Positions 9,576-18,142 of a stretch of DNA of 64,000 nt are shown piece by piece. Made by a program: the position numbers and the translations under genes. Positions within the stretch are counted from its first letter, which is position 1, and every line of letters starts with the position of its first letter. Source of the DNA: Pseudomonadota bacterium (GTDB lineage: Bacteria; Pseudomonadota; Alphaproteobacteria; Sphingomonadales; Sphingomonadaceae). The DNA is taken from NCBI GenBank assembly GCA_023458055.1, contig JAEXAW010000022.1, positions 1-64,000 of the forward strand, given 5' to 3'. A model generated the notes under the pieces. It had not been told where the DNA came from and made no database searches. It saw only the letters and a program-made list of their open reading frames with translations.

Positions 9576-10708
9576 CCGACAACACCATCAGCGACACCAT
9601 CGCGCCCATGCGCCTGCGCGCCGAACCGCCGCGCGTCACCCGCCTGTCTCGCAAGATGCTGGCAGGCGTCGGCGCGGTCGCCTTGCTCGGCATCGGCGGC
9701 GCACTGATCTACGCGCTCCAGATCCGCGATGCAGGGCCGGGAGGCGAAGAACTCTATTCGACCGAGAACCGCCCAACGGCGGACGGCCTGTCCGGCTTGC
9801 CGCGCGACTATACGGGGCCGGTGCTCGGCCCGGCGCTGCCCGGCGACCTCGGCCGTCCGATCCTCGACGCGCAGAACAGGGGACAGCCGGTCGCGCCGCC
9901 CGTCATGACGACGCCCGCCGTCGATCCCGAAGAAGAACGCCGCCGCGCCGAGGAAGAAGCCGCGCGCTTGAGCAACGTGTTTTTCCAGTCCGGCCCACGC
10001 ACGGGAGCGCCGGCAGGAACGTCCATGCCCGGCCTTGCAGGACTCGGCCTCGGCGGACAGCCCGCGACGCAAGACCGGCACGCGGCTTTCCTCAACGGAC
10101 CCGTGGACCGGCAGACCATCGCGCCGGATCGCGTCGCGCCGCCGGCATCGCCCTACATCCTTCAGGCCGGGGCCGTGATCCCCGCCGCGCTCATCACCGG
10201 CATCCGCTCGGACCTGCCGGGCCAGATCACGGCGCAAGTGACCGAGAACGTCTATGACAGCCCGACCGGCAGCCTGCTCCTGATCCCGCAAGGGACGCGC
10301 ATCATCGGTCAATACGATGACGGCGTGACCTTCGGCCAGCGCAGGGTGCTCTTGGTGTGGAATCGCCTGATCCTGCCCGGTGGCAGTTCCATCGTCCTTG
10401 AGCGCCTGCCGGGCGCGGACGCCAGCGGCTATGCCGGGCTGGAAGACGGGGTTGATTACCATTGGTGGGATCTGATGAAGGCCGCAGGGCTGTCCACGCT
10501 GCTCGCAGTCGGCACGGAGCTGGCGACCAGCGACGAGGACCGGCTTGTTCGAGCTATCCGCGACGGGGCGCAGGATACCGTCAATCAGGCGGGCCAGCAG
10601 ATCGTGCAGCGCCAGTTGCAGGTTGCGCCGACTCTCACCATCCGGCCCGGCTTCCCGGTCAGGATCATCGTCACCCGCGACCTTGTATTTGAGCCGGCAG
10701 GAGGTTGA
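9572..10708 (+). CDS. trbI: Conjugal transfer protein TrbI (VirB10-like)
   Basis: This 378-residue protein spans the envelope. It has a short cytoplasmic N-terminus, one membrane helix at about residues 30-49, a proline-rich linker with a charged helix (EEERRRAEEEAARLSN), and a C-terminal VirB10 beta-barrel domain (VIPAALITGIRSDLPGQITA, PQGTRIIGQY). It couples energy from the inner-membrane ATPases to the outer pore. The start at 9572 overlaps the trbG stop; an open frame extending upstream to 9164 lies across trbG and was ignored. It is the last canonical trb gene. Confidence 0.94.
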   Translation: MTDNTISDTIAPMRLRAEPPRVTRLSRKMLAGVGAVALLGIGGALIYALQIRDAGPGGEELYSTENRPTADGLSGLPRDYTGPVLGPALPGDLGRPILDAQNRGQPVAPPVMTTPAVDPEEERRRAEEEAARLSNVFFQSGPRTGAPAGTSMPGLAGLGLGGQPATQDRHAAFLNGPVDRQTIAPDRVAPPASPYILQAGAVIPAALITGIRSDLPGQITAQVTENVYDSPTGSLLLIPQGTRIIGQYDDGVTFGQRRVLLVWNRLILPGGSSIVLERLPGADASGYAGLEDGVDYHWWDLMKAAGLSTLLAVGTELATSDEDRLVRAIRDGAQDTVNQAGQQIVQRQLQVAPTLTIRPGFPVRIIVTRDLVFEPAGG

Positions 10709-10710
10709 CC

Positions 10711-10932
10711 ATGACCAAGCTGAAACTCGGCCCGCTTCCCGACGACAAGCCCGTGAAGGTGACGGTGGAGCTACCCGCGCCGCTTCACCGCGATCTGACC
10801 GCCTATGCCGAGGTGCTGGCCCGCGAGAGCGGCCAGCCCGTCGCCGATCCCGTCAGGCTCATCGTGCCCATGCTGGAGCGGTTCATCGCCACGGATCGCG
10901 GCTTCGCCAAGGCACGGCGAGCCGCCAACTGA
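10711..10932 (+). CDS. DUF2274-family small protein
   Basis: This 73-residue protein, starting MTKLKLGPLPDDKPVKVTVE, matches the small DUF2274 family usually found directly after trbI in alphaproteobacterial transfer loci. The VTVELPAPLHRDLTAYAEVL segment resembles a ribbon-helix-helix fold, so DNA binding is plausible but not shown. A strong AGGAGG at 10699-10704, six bases before the ATG at 10711, decides the start over an in-frame TTG at 10705. Confidence 0.75.
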   Translation: MTKLKLGPLPDDKPVKVTVELPAPLHRDLTAYAEVLARESGQPVADPVRLIVPMLERFIATDRGFAKARRAAN

Positions 10933-10949
10933 GTCCCATCCCGGCAGGG

Positions 10950-11044
10950 GTGCCGCCAGCGCATAGACGCAAATGCGGCACGCTACAGCCCGCCGACTGC
11001 CCTCCATGGTTCGCCCAATTCCGGGGCCTACAGCGCCCCGGAAT
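10950..11044 (+). repeat. Two stem-loops in the leader of the next gene
   Basis: A 7-bp inverted repeat (GTGCCGC at 10950-10956, GCGGCAC at 10975-10981) is followed by a perfect 10-bp stem, ATTCCGGGGC at 11018-11027 and GCCCCGGAAT at 11035-11044, with a 7-base loop. The second hairpin ends 23 bases before the ATG at 11068. No T-run follows, so an intrinsic terminator is unlikely. A protein-binding operator or an RNA element limiting read-through from the trb operon fits better. Confidence 0.55.
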
Positions 11045-11067
11045 CCACCAGAACCAAGGAGGATTCC

Positions 11068-11388
11068 ATGTGTGCAGAGCGCCGTCGCGCCCGCAAAGGG
11101 CGACCGCGACAGCCGGTCCCCGAGACACTTCCCGACGATCTTTTCGACTATGCCGACGAACCTACGCCGGACGGCCGGGAGCGCCGCAGGTCGCCGCTTC
11201 GCATCGTCGATGTGGTGTCGTTGCCTGTCTTCGACGACTGGCCCGAGAAGGTGCCGATCACCGAGGAAGAACTGCAAATCTTCGAGCGGTATTTCGGTGA
11301 CGTGCTCGACCGACTGTTCGGCCCAATCGACGATCCTGGCAATCAGGACTTGCAACGGTTATCCTCCGATGATAACACTAAGCCATGA
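11068..11388 (+). CDS. Unknown protein, 106 residues, acidic C-terminal half
   Basis: I do not recognise this protein. The N-terminus is strongly basic (RRRARKGRPRQP) and the rest is acidic (ITEEELQIFERYFGDVLDRL), with no signal peptide or membrane helix. Start and expression look real: AAGGAGG at 11056-11062 precedes the ATG by five bases, and the stop overlaps the next gene (ATGA), which places it in the TumE-like/HTH/recombinase operon. A role as accessory to that operon is only an inference. Confidence 0.6.
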   Translation: MCAERRRARKGRPRQPVPETLPDDLFDYADEPTPDGRERRRSPLRIVDVVSLPVFDDWPEKVPITEEELQIFERYFGDVLDRLFGPIDDPGNQDLQRLSSDDNTKP

Positions 11389-11738
11389 GCGAGGATCGTG
11401 ACCCGAGCCTCGACACGCTTCTGGACCTCGACGGACAGGTGCTCGTTGTCGATCCCGAGGGCGGCCATTGGGTGAAGTTCGTCGTCACCCGCGTTCCGGC
11501 CTCGCCGGAAAAGCCGCACGGCCTCGATTATTCGCTCACGCTTCACGGGCCTTCGGGCGAACGGTTGGTCGGATTCGATAACGCCCATCCGGTCGGCCGA
11601 GGAAGGCGGGGCGAGCCGATGGACCACCGGCATCGCCTCCAGACCGTGAAGCCCTACGCCTACGAGGATGCGGCCACGCTGCTGGCCGACTTCTGGCAGG
11701 CGGCGGACGCGGTGTTGAAGGAACGAGGCGTAACATGA
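11385..11738 (+). CDS. TumE-like (DUF6516) toxin-antitoxin component
   Basis: This 117-residue protein resembles the DUF6516/TumE family: LVVDPEGGHWVKFVVTRV, then YSLTLHGPSGERLVGFDNAHP and a DHRHRLQ histidine segment. The family is annotated as the toxin of small two-gene modules whose partner is a helix-turn-helix protein, and exactly such a gene follows with a four-base overlap. No biochemical activity can be read from the sequence. Within this element the pair could act in maintenance, or it could regulate the overlapping recombinase gene. Confidence 0.65.
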   Translation: MSEDRDPSLDTLLDLDGQVLVVDPEGGHWVKFVVTRVPASPEKPHGLDYSLTLHGPSGERLVGFDNAHPVGRGRRGEPMDHRHRLQTVKPYAYEDAATLLADFWQAADAVLKERGVT

Positions 11739-12124
11739 CCACATTGAAAGTCGGGATTGCCGACTACGACGAGATGAAGGCGCGCACCATGCGGATCGCC
11801 AAAGGCGAGGAAAAGCCCGCACCCGACGATCCGAAGGTGTGGTTCACATCCATGGAATCCTTCGCGCAGCTCCTTTCGAGCGGGAACCGCGAGTTGCTGC
11901 GCGTCATCGACGAGCAGTCACCCGGTTCGCTGGAGGAACTGTCGCGGATCACGGGACGGGCGAAGCCTAACCTGTCCCGAACCCTCAAGAAGATGGCGAG
12001 CTACGGCCTGATCCGTATGGACCCCGGCGAGGGCCAGAAGCTCGTCCCTAAGGTGCTGCATGACCGCGTGGAGCTGGAATTGCCGCTGATAGAACGTCGC
12101 ACGGCGGAAGGAGTCCGGTCATGA
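11735..12124 (+). CDS. Helix-turn-helix DNA-binding protein (antitoxin-like, HVO_A0114 type)
   Basis: This is a 129-residue MarR/winged-helix-like protein. The core LLRVIDEQSPGSLEELSRIT, GRAKPNLSRTLKKMASYGL reads as a winged helix-turn-helix with recognition helix PNLSRTLKKM. Proteins of this type pair with DUF6516 genes. Its start overlaps the TumE-like gene and its stop overlaps the recombinase start at 12121 (ATGA on both sides), so the regulator, toxin candidate and recombinase are translationally linked. Autoregulation of this operon is a reasonable inference. Confidence 0.7.
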   Translation: MTTLKVGIADYDEMKARTMRIAKGEEKPAPDDPKVWFTSMESFAQLLSSGNRELLRVIDEQSPGSLEELSRITGRAKPNLSRTLKKMASYGLIRMDPGEGQKLVPKVLHDRVELELPLIERRTAEGVRS

Positions 12125-13776
12125 ATATGCAAAGTCCCCATGTTGCGCTGCGCGCCGCGCTCTACCTGCGCGTTTCCACCACGCGGCAGGCCGAGCATGA
12201 CGTGTCGATCCCCGACCAGCGCAAGCAGGGCGAGGCTTATTGTGTCTCGCGCGGCTACCAGCTTGTCGAAACCTTCGTGGAAGCCGGCGCTTCGGCCACC
12301 AATGACCGCCGCCCCGAGTTCCAACGGATGATCGAGGCCGGCACGTCCAAGCCCGCGCCCTTCGATGTCGTCGTGGTCCATTCGTTCAGCCGGTTCTTCC
12401 GCGATCACTTCGAGCTGGAGTTCAACGTCAGGAAGCTCGCCAAGAACGGCGTCAAGCTGGTGTCCATCACGCAGGAGATGGGCGACGACCCCATGCACGT
12501 CATGATGCGGCAGATCATGGCGCTGTTCGACGAATAACAGTCGAAGGAGAACGGCAAGCACGTCATGCGCGCCTTGAAGGAGAACGCCCGGCAAGGCTTC
12601 TGGAACGGCTCCCTGCCGCCCATCGGCTACCGTGTCGTCGATGCCGAGCAGCGCGGCGCGAAGATGAAGAAGAAGCTGGAGATCGACCCGCTCCATGCCG
12701 ACACCGTGCGGCTGATTTTCCGCCTTGCATCGGAAGGCGACGGCACGTCCGGCCCCATGGGCGTCAAGAACATCGTCAATCACCTGAACAAGCACCGCAT
12801 GTTTACCCGCAACGGCGGGCGTTGGGGCATCGGCCAGCTTCACCGTGTCCTGACCCGGCGCACCTATATCGGCGAGCATCGCTTCAATCGCCGCTCCAAT
12901 AAGGGCGTGGTGAAGCCGGAGGAGGAAATCGTCACCGTCGCCGTGCCGCCGCTGATCGACCTTGAGATATTCGAGGCCGTGCAGAATCGCTTGAAGGTCA
13001 ACAATCCGAAGGTGACGCCGCCGCGCGTCGTCAGCGGCCCGAACCTGCTGACCGGCATCTGCCATTGCGGCAATTGCGGAGGCGCAATGACGCTGCGCAC
13101 CGGCAAGAACGGCCGGTATCGCTACTATGCTTGCTCGATTCGGGCACGGCAGGGCGACACAGGCTGCAAGGGCCGCGCGATCCCGATGGATAAGCTCGAC
13201 CGCATGGTGGTGACGCATATCGAGGAAAGGCTTCTCGACCCCGAGCGGATCGAAGACGTTCTCGCCTCGCTTCTGGATCGCCGGCAGGAAGGCGTCGAGC
13301 GGCGCAGCCAGCATATTGCCGAGTTGAACCATCGCGCGGCCGAGGCCGACAACCGCCTCAAGCGCCTCTACGATGCCATTGAAGCCGGTTCGCTCGACCC
13401 GGCCGAGTCTTCCCTTGGCGAGCGCATCGCGGGCCTCACGGCGCTTCGGGATCAGGCGCGGGCCGATGCCACGCGGATCGAAGCCATGCTCGCAAGCTCT
13501 ACCCACCAGCGCCTCACCGGGGCAGCCGTGCGGGAACTGGCGAGCGAAGCACGCACCCGACTGCGGCTTGGAAAGGGCGGCTATCGGCGGGAACACGTCC
13601 GGGCCTTCGCCCAACACGTCGAGGTCGCAGACGACGCGATCTACATCAAAGGAAGCAAAAACGTCCTGTTGAGGACGCTGGTAGCCGCCAAGGGAGGGAA
13701 ATCGGCGGGAATCGGCGTTCCCGGTTTTGTTCCGAAGTGGCGGACCAACAGGGAGTTGGTTCAAACCACTTTCTGA
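12121..13776 (+). pseudogene. Large serine recombinase interrupted by an in-frame TAA
   Basis: The frame encodes a large serine recombinase of 551 codons. It has the resolvase domain with YLRVSTTRQ (candidate nucleophile Ser19), a recombinase domain, a zinc-ribbon (ICHCGNCGGAMTL then YYACSIRARQG) and a C-terminal coiled coil. Codon 139 at 12535-12537 is TAA in an otherwise unbroken frame. The read-through, FDE-stop-QSKENGKHVMRALKEN, fits the family where a tyrosine is usual, so a single TAC/TAT to TAA change explains it. The upstream piece keeps the catalytic domain; the downstream open part restarts at 12565 without a clear ribosome-binding site. It may be inactive, a sequencing error, or read through. 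It overlaps the HTH gene by four bases. Confidence 0.85.
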
Positions 13777-13792
13777 CGGTAGCCTATCTGAA

Positions 13793-13825
13793 ATGCTGGA
13801 AAAATGGAACGATGTTCTCCAGCAT
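13793..13825. repeat. Inverted repeat upstream of mobC (possible oriT or operator)
   Basis: ATGCTGGA at 13793-13800 and TCCAGCAT at 13818-13825 form a perfect 8-bp inverted repeat around 17 bases. It lies in the 165-base gap between the recombinase pseudogene and the mobilisation genes, a usual place for oriT or for the mob promoter/operator. No nic consensus is recognisable, so the function is open. Confidence 0.4.
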
Positions 13826-13941
13826 AGCAGCCTCGGTCGGGGTGTCCTCAAGCCTGTGAATGACGAGGATGGAAGCGCCCCGCGCGATGCCATCCGTGGT
13901 GTCGGGCGGAGGCGCAAAACGGCGTAGGTCGGGGGCGGCGC

Positions 13942-14301
13942 ATGGCACGGAAGCCATACGATCCCCCATTTTCCTTGCGGCTTTCGTTCGCTGAACGCGC
14001 CCGTCTCGAACGGGAAGCGGACGGAACGCCGCTCGGGGCTTATATCCGTGAACGTCTATTGGCGGCTCCGCCGCGTCGTTCACGCATGACGCCAGCGGAT
14101 AGAGAGGCATTGCTGAAACTGCTCGGAACGCTCGGGCAATCCCGTATCGCCAACAATCTCAACCAACTTGCCAAGCAAGCCAATCTTGGCACGTTGCCGG
14201 TCACGCCGGACACGGAAGCCGAATTGAGCGCTGCCGCTGCCGACATTGCCGCCATGCGGCAGTTGCTCGTCCATGCGCTCGGACTGGATGCCGCGCCATG
14301 A
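13942..14301 (+). CDS. mobC: MobC-like relaxosome accessory protein
   Basis: This 119-residue protein has an N-terminal ribbon-helix-helix-like strand (PPFSLRLSFAERARLEREA) and the MobC C-terminal motif LLGTLGQSRIANNLNQLAKQ. MobC proteins bind near oriT, help melt the DNA and recruit the relaxase to the nick site. The relaxase gene follows with a four-base overlap (ATGA), the classic mobC-mobA pair. The ribosome-binding site (GGGGGCGG) is only moderate. It begins the second, mobilisable island. Confidence 0.82.
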   Translation: MARKPYDPPFSLRLSFAERARLEREADGTPLGAYIRERLLAAPPRRSRMTPADREALLKLLGTLGQSRIANNLNQLAKQANLGTLPVTPDTEAELSAAAADIAAMRQLLVHALGLDAAP

Positions 14302-15620
14302 TCCTGAAAGCCAGTCAACGCGGCGGCGGAAAGCAACTCGGACTCCATCTACTCAATGCGGAGCAAAATGAGCATGTCGAGATTCATGAAGTCCGAGGTT
14401 TCATGTCGGACTCCGTGCTGGGCGCATTCAAAGAAGCGCAAGCGATGGCGAGCGGAACGCGCTGCAAGCAATATCTATTCTCGGTCAGCCTTAGCCCGCC
14501 TGAAACCGAAAATGTCCGACCGGAAATTTTTGAAGGTGCGATTGCATCAATCGAAAATCGACTCGGCCTCGAAGGCCAGCCGCGCGTCACCGTGTTCCAT
14601 GAAAAGGAAGGTCGCCGCCACGCGCATTGCGTGTGGTCGCGGATTGATGCGGACACCATGACCGCAAAGCAATTATCCCATTTCAAAACCAAGCTGCGCG
14701 ATGTGTCGAAGCAACTCTATCTCGAAAACGGTTGGAAGATGCCTACTGGCTTCATGGATAGCAAAGCGCGTGATCCGCGCAATTTTACGCTCGCCGAATG
14801 GCAACAGGCGAAACGCGCCGGACTGAACGCTCACGATCTGCGCGGCGCGGTGCAAGAGTGTTGGGCAGTATCGGACAATCGCGATTCATTCGCTAAGTCG
14901 CTAGAGGAACGCGGCCTATATCTTGCTCGTGGTGATCGTCGTGGTCATGTCGTTGTCACCTATGAGGGCGAAGTGTTCGCGCTTGCGCGCCTGACCGACA
15001 AAAAGGCGAAGGAAGTCGCGGCAAAACTCGGCAAGCCCGATGATCTGCGTTCGGTCGATGCAACGCGCGCGCATATCGCATCCGCCATCGCGCCGCGCGT
15101 CGGTCGCTATATTACGGAAGCCAAACGCATTGCGCGAAGCGCGATGCAGCCGCTCAACGATGAAAAGCAAAATATGAAATCTCGTCATGCCGATGAACGG
15201 GTGCGAATGGATGAAGGGCAGAAGCGTCGCCTCGATGCGGAAACCCGCGACCGCGCCGGACGATTGCGGCATGGCTTTGCTGGTCTGTGGGATCGCATGA
15301 CCGGCGACTATCAGAAAACCAGAAAGCAAAATGAGCGCGAAGCCTTTTTCGGTTTGCAGCGTGATCGCGCGCAGCGGCAATCCATGATCGCGGCGCAACT
15401 CGCCGAACGTCGCGCGCTGCAAGATCAAATCCGTAAAACACGGACCCGCCACGCGGAGCAAATATTGGCGCTTCACAAACAGGCCGCCAACTATCGCCTG
15501 ATGCGTGATAGCCGTTCGTCGGAATCAGGGCGCGAGTTCAACCGCAATGCGGGCGCGGAACGTCCAAGCCCATCGCCACGCCAGCGTCCCACAGAACGCG
15601 GTCCGGAACTTGGTCGCTAG
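14298..15620 (+). CDS. Relaxase / mobilisation nuclease (VirD2-like, pfam03432 type)
   Basis: This 440-residue relaxase nicks oriT and leads the DNA strand into the recipient. The metal-binding histidine motif is HEKEGRRHAH at residues 101-110, with upstream RGGGKQLGLHLLN and EVRGF segments typical of this family. The C-terminal half is charged and helical. The motif-I tyrosine expected as nucleophile is not visible among the first 58 residues; His17 stands in the stretch where it is usually found. The gene is coupled to mobC by ATGA overlap. A helper channel, plausibly the Trb system at 1.3-10.7 kb, would be required for transfer. Confidence 0.85.
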   Translation: MILKASQRGGGKQLGLHLLNAEQNEHVEIHEVRGFMSDSVLGAFKEAQAMASGTRCKQYLFSVSLSPPETENVRPEIFEGAIASIENRLGLEGQPRVTVFHEKEGRRHAHCVWSRIDADTMTAKQLSHFKTKLRDVSKQLYLENGWKMPTGFMDSKARDPRNFTLAEWQQAKRAGLNAHDLRGAVQECWAVSDNRDSFAKSLEERGLYLARGDRRGHVVVTYEGEVFALARLTDKKAKEVAAKLGKPDDLRSVDATRAHIASAIAPRVGRYITEAKRIARSAMQPLNDEKQNMKSRHADERVRMDEGQKRRLDAETRDRAGRLRHGFAGLWDRMTGDYQKTRKQNEREAFFGLQRDRAQRQSMIAAQLAERRALQDQIRKTRTRHAEQILALHKQAANYRLMRDSRSSESGREFNRNAGAERPSPSPRQRPTERGPELGR

Positions 15621-15898
15621 GCGCTTGCCTTTTCTGCGAGGGCTTCAACCTGTGATCGGTTCGCCAGCCGCTTTGGCTTTTCCTGCTTTCCTCCCGTGCA
15701 TCCGTCGCCCCGATAGGTCGCTCTTGATCTGGTTCTATCCGAAATCGTGAAAGCTTTTTGGTGCAAGGCGCGGGCTATCTCCCGCTGGCCTTCTCCACGT
15801 TCGTTGCGATTGGCAAGCAATGCACCCCGTTCACGTTTCGGATTCCTCACCTGCCAACGCGGCCCATCGGGGGCGGCGCAAAACAACGGGAGGAATCC

Positions 15899-16069
15899 AT
15901 GTTCAAAATTACCAAAGACGATCTGGCGAAGAAATCCGACGCACAGCTTGCCGCGCTCTTTCAAGAGGCAAGCCAAGGCCTTGTCGCCAAGGGGCCGGTT
16001 CTGGCTACGGCGCAATCGCTTCTCGCCATGATCCGCGCTGAAATCGCCAGTCGCCATCTCTCGCCATAG
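15899..16069 (+). CDS. Unknown small protein, 56 residues
   Basis: The short reading frame begins MFKITKDDLAKKSDAQLAAL and looks fully helical, with no membrane segment. The start is set by a strong GGGAGGA about five bases before the ATG at 15899; the frame is open further upstream without another ribosome-binding site. I do not recognise it. Its position after the relaxase suggests an element-borne accessory or regulatory protein, but nothing in the sequence shows a function. The 278 bases between the relaxase stop and this gene hold nothing I can identify. Confidence 0.5.
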   Translation: MFKITKDDLAKKSDAQLAALFQEASQGLVAKGPVLATAQSLLAMIRAEIASRHLSP

Positions 16070-16188
16070 GGAGAGCATTTGGCCTCGTGCCTGTTGCTGC
16101 CTAGTGCTTTCCGCTCATGCTTTTTGGTTTCGCTCTTAGGTCCAACTTGCTAAGCGGCGGTGCGGGCTGGTTCGTTCCATATCACCAC

Positions 16189-16217
16189 TTGACTTAGGGG
16201 AACGTATGGAGAACAAT
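16189..16217 (+). promoter_or_regulatory. Probable sigma-70-type promoter of the restriction-modification genes
   Basis: TTGACT at 16189-16194 and AACAAT at 16212-16217 are separated by 17 bases. The expected start of transcription, near 16224, would leave a very short leader before the methylase start at 16235. Matches are 5 of 6 at -35 and 4 of 6 at -10, so this is a reasonable but unproven promoter. Confidence 0.4.
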
Positions 16218-16234
16218 ATCCGTAAGGGGAACCA

Positions 16235-18139
16235 GTGGATATGCGAAAAAAGGTTATATGTGAAGAGCTTGCTAGCAACGCGGCGAAACCGATCCTAAAG
16301 TGGGCCGGGGGTAAGACCCAGTTGCTCGACGAATTAAACGCCAGTGCCCCAAAGAAATTTAACCGCTACATTGAGCCATTTATCGGCGGCGGAGCGCTCT
16401 TTTTTGATCTAAAGCCGAAATCAGCGGTAATCGCCGACTCCAATCCCGAACTAGTCAATCTCTACACGTGCATTCGCGACGATTGCGAAAGTGTTATAGA
16501 GAGCCTTCGGCTGTTTAAGAACCGAGAGAATCTTTTTTATAAAATTCGAGCGCTGGATTTTGATGATCTAGAACCTAGCTACGCGGCAGCGCGCACTATT
16601 TACCTAAACAAAACTTGTTACAATGGACTATATAGAGTGAATAGAAAGGGACAGTTTAATGTCCCATTCGGTCACTATAAGAATCCAGCAATCTGTCAGC
16701 CGGAAGTTCTGCGCGCCGCATCTCGGGTGCTTTCAGGGACCACTATCGAGCTTGGCGACTATAAGCATGTTTTAAAAAAGCACGCTCGCGCCGGAGACTT
16801 TGTATTCCTTGATCCACCATATCTGCCAATCACAGATTATGCGGATTTCAAGAGGTATACCAAAGAGCAGTTTTATGAGGAGGATCATCGCGAACTGGCG
16901 ACGGAAGTTAAGCGCCTTCAAAAGCTAGGGTGTCATGTTGTTCTAACTAATTCGAATCACCCCCTAGTGCACGAGCTTTATGAGAAGTTTGATATTGAGG
17001 TTGTGAGCACGCGGAGAAATATATCTTCGCGCGCGACTACTCGCAAAGGCGAGGATGTAATTGTTACCGCCAAGCCTGCGCCGAGAGCGTTTCTAAGAGC
17101 AGTTCCTGATCCCGTTCCTGAAAAGGTCGGGACATACCCGCCGACGCGATATATGGGTTCAAAGGAAAAACTTCTTCCATACATAAAGGGAGTGGTTGAA
17201 AACTTCGATTTTGATAGCGCAGCCGATTTGTTTGCTGGCTCCGGCGTCGTTGGATATATGTTTAAGACTATGGGAAAGAAGGTCTTTTCCAACGATTACA
17301 TGGCAATGAGCGCCACGTATGGTAAGGCTATGATTGAGAATAGCTCTACTACGCTGACTGAAAAGGAAATCGACCGATTATTCGCCCCAAATCGGAAGGC
17401 AGATACTTTCGTTCAAGACACGTTCCAAGACCTATATTATTCTGATGCTGATAACTTAATGATAGATCTTGTGCGATCCAATATCCGCAAGATTGTTCAT
17501 CCACATAAGAGAGCGATTGCGCTTTCTGCTCTAATTCGTGCTTGTTTGAAAAAGCGAGCGAGAGGCGTATTTACCTACACAGGGCTGCGATATGATGATG
17601 GTCGCGCTGATCTTCTAATGAGCATGGAAGAACAAGTTCGCAATGCGGCGTTGGCAATCAATGAAGCTGTATTTGACAATGGACAGGACTGCACTGCGCG
17701 CTTTGGTGATGCCATGCAAGCTCGCGTCAAGGCTGATCTAGTTTATATCGATCCACCGTATTTCAGCCCTCTATCGGACAATGAGTATGTTCGCCGTTAC
17801 CATTTCGTTGAGGGCTTAGCCCGAGACTGGGATGGTGTTGAAATGCAATGGCACACAAAAACAAGGAAGTTCAAAAGCTATCCTACGCCCTTTAGCTCTA
17901 GGTTGGGAGCGACTGATGCGTTCGACCGCCTGTTTCGTAAATTGAAAGATAGCATCATTGTAGTTTCATATTCATCCAATTCGCTGCCGACCAAAGACGA
18001 AATAGTGCACCTCATGTCAAAATATAAGCGTCATGTGGAAGTGATTGATATTGACCATAGATATTCATTTGCCAATCAGGGGCATAAAGCCCTCGATAAT
18101 AGAAATCAGGTCAAAGAATACCTTTTCGTAGGTTACTGA
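16235..18139 (+). CDS. Two-domain DNA adenine methyltransferase (Dam-like tandem fusion)
   Basis: This 634-residue protein contains two N6-adenine methyltransferase units. The first has KWAGGKTQLL at residues 22-31 and catalytic DPPY at 193-196. The second has RYMGSKEKLL from about residue 305, DLFAGSGVVGYMF, and DPPY at 506-509. Fusions of two class-alpha (Dam-like) methylases are known from type IIS systems such as FokI, where each domain modifies one strand of an asymmetric site. The GTG at 16235 has AAGGGGA just upstream; an ATG at 16241 is the alternative. The gene is visibly AT-rich compared with its neighbours, pointing to recent acquisition. A probable endonuclease follows after three bases. 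Confidence 0.85.
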   Translation: MDMRKKVICEELASNAAKPILKWAGGKTQLLDELNASAPKKFNRYIEPFIGGGALFFDLKPKSAVIADSNPELVNLYTCIRDDCESVIESLRLFKNRENLFYKIRALDFDDLEPSYAAARTIYLNKTCYNGLYRVNRKGQFNVPFGHYKNPAICQPEVLRAASRVLSGTTIELGDYKHVLKKHARAGDFVFLDPPYLPITDYADFKRYTKEQFYEEDHRELATEVKRLQKLGCHVVLTNSNHPLVHELYEKFDIEVVSTRRNISSRATTRKGEDVIVTAKPAPRAFLRAVPDPVPEKVGTYPPTRYMGSKEKLLPYIKGVVENFDFDSAADLFAGSGVVGYMFKTMGKKVFSNDYMAMSATYGKAMIENSSTTLTEKEIDRLFAPNRKADTFVQDTFQDLYYSDADNLMIDLVRSNIRKIVHPHKRAIALSALIRACLKKRARGVFTYTGLRYDDGRADLLMSMEEQVRNAALAINEAVFDNGQDCTARFGDAMQARVKADLVYIDPPYFSPLSDNEYVRRYHFVEGLARDWDGVEMQWHTKTRKFKSYPTPFSSRLGATDAFDRLFRKLKDSIIVVSYSSNSLPTKDEIVHLMSKYKRHVEVIDIDHRYSFANQGHKALDNRNQVKEYLFVGY

Positions 18140-18142
18140 TAA

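Noticed and set aside
12001..13917. 638-codon open frame on the minus strand across the recombinase
   Set aside because: It mirrors the serine recombinase, which carries recognisable domains; the minus-strand product has no motif.
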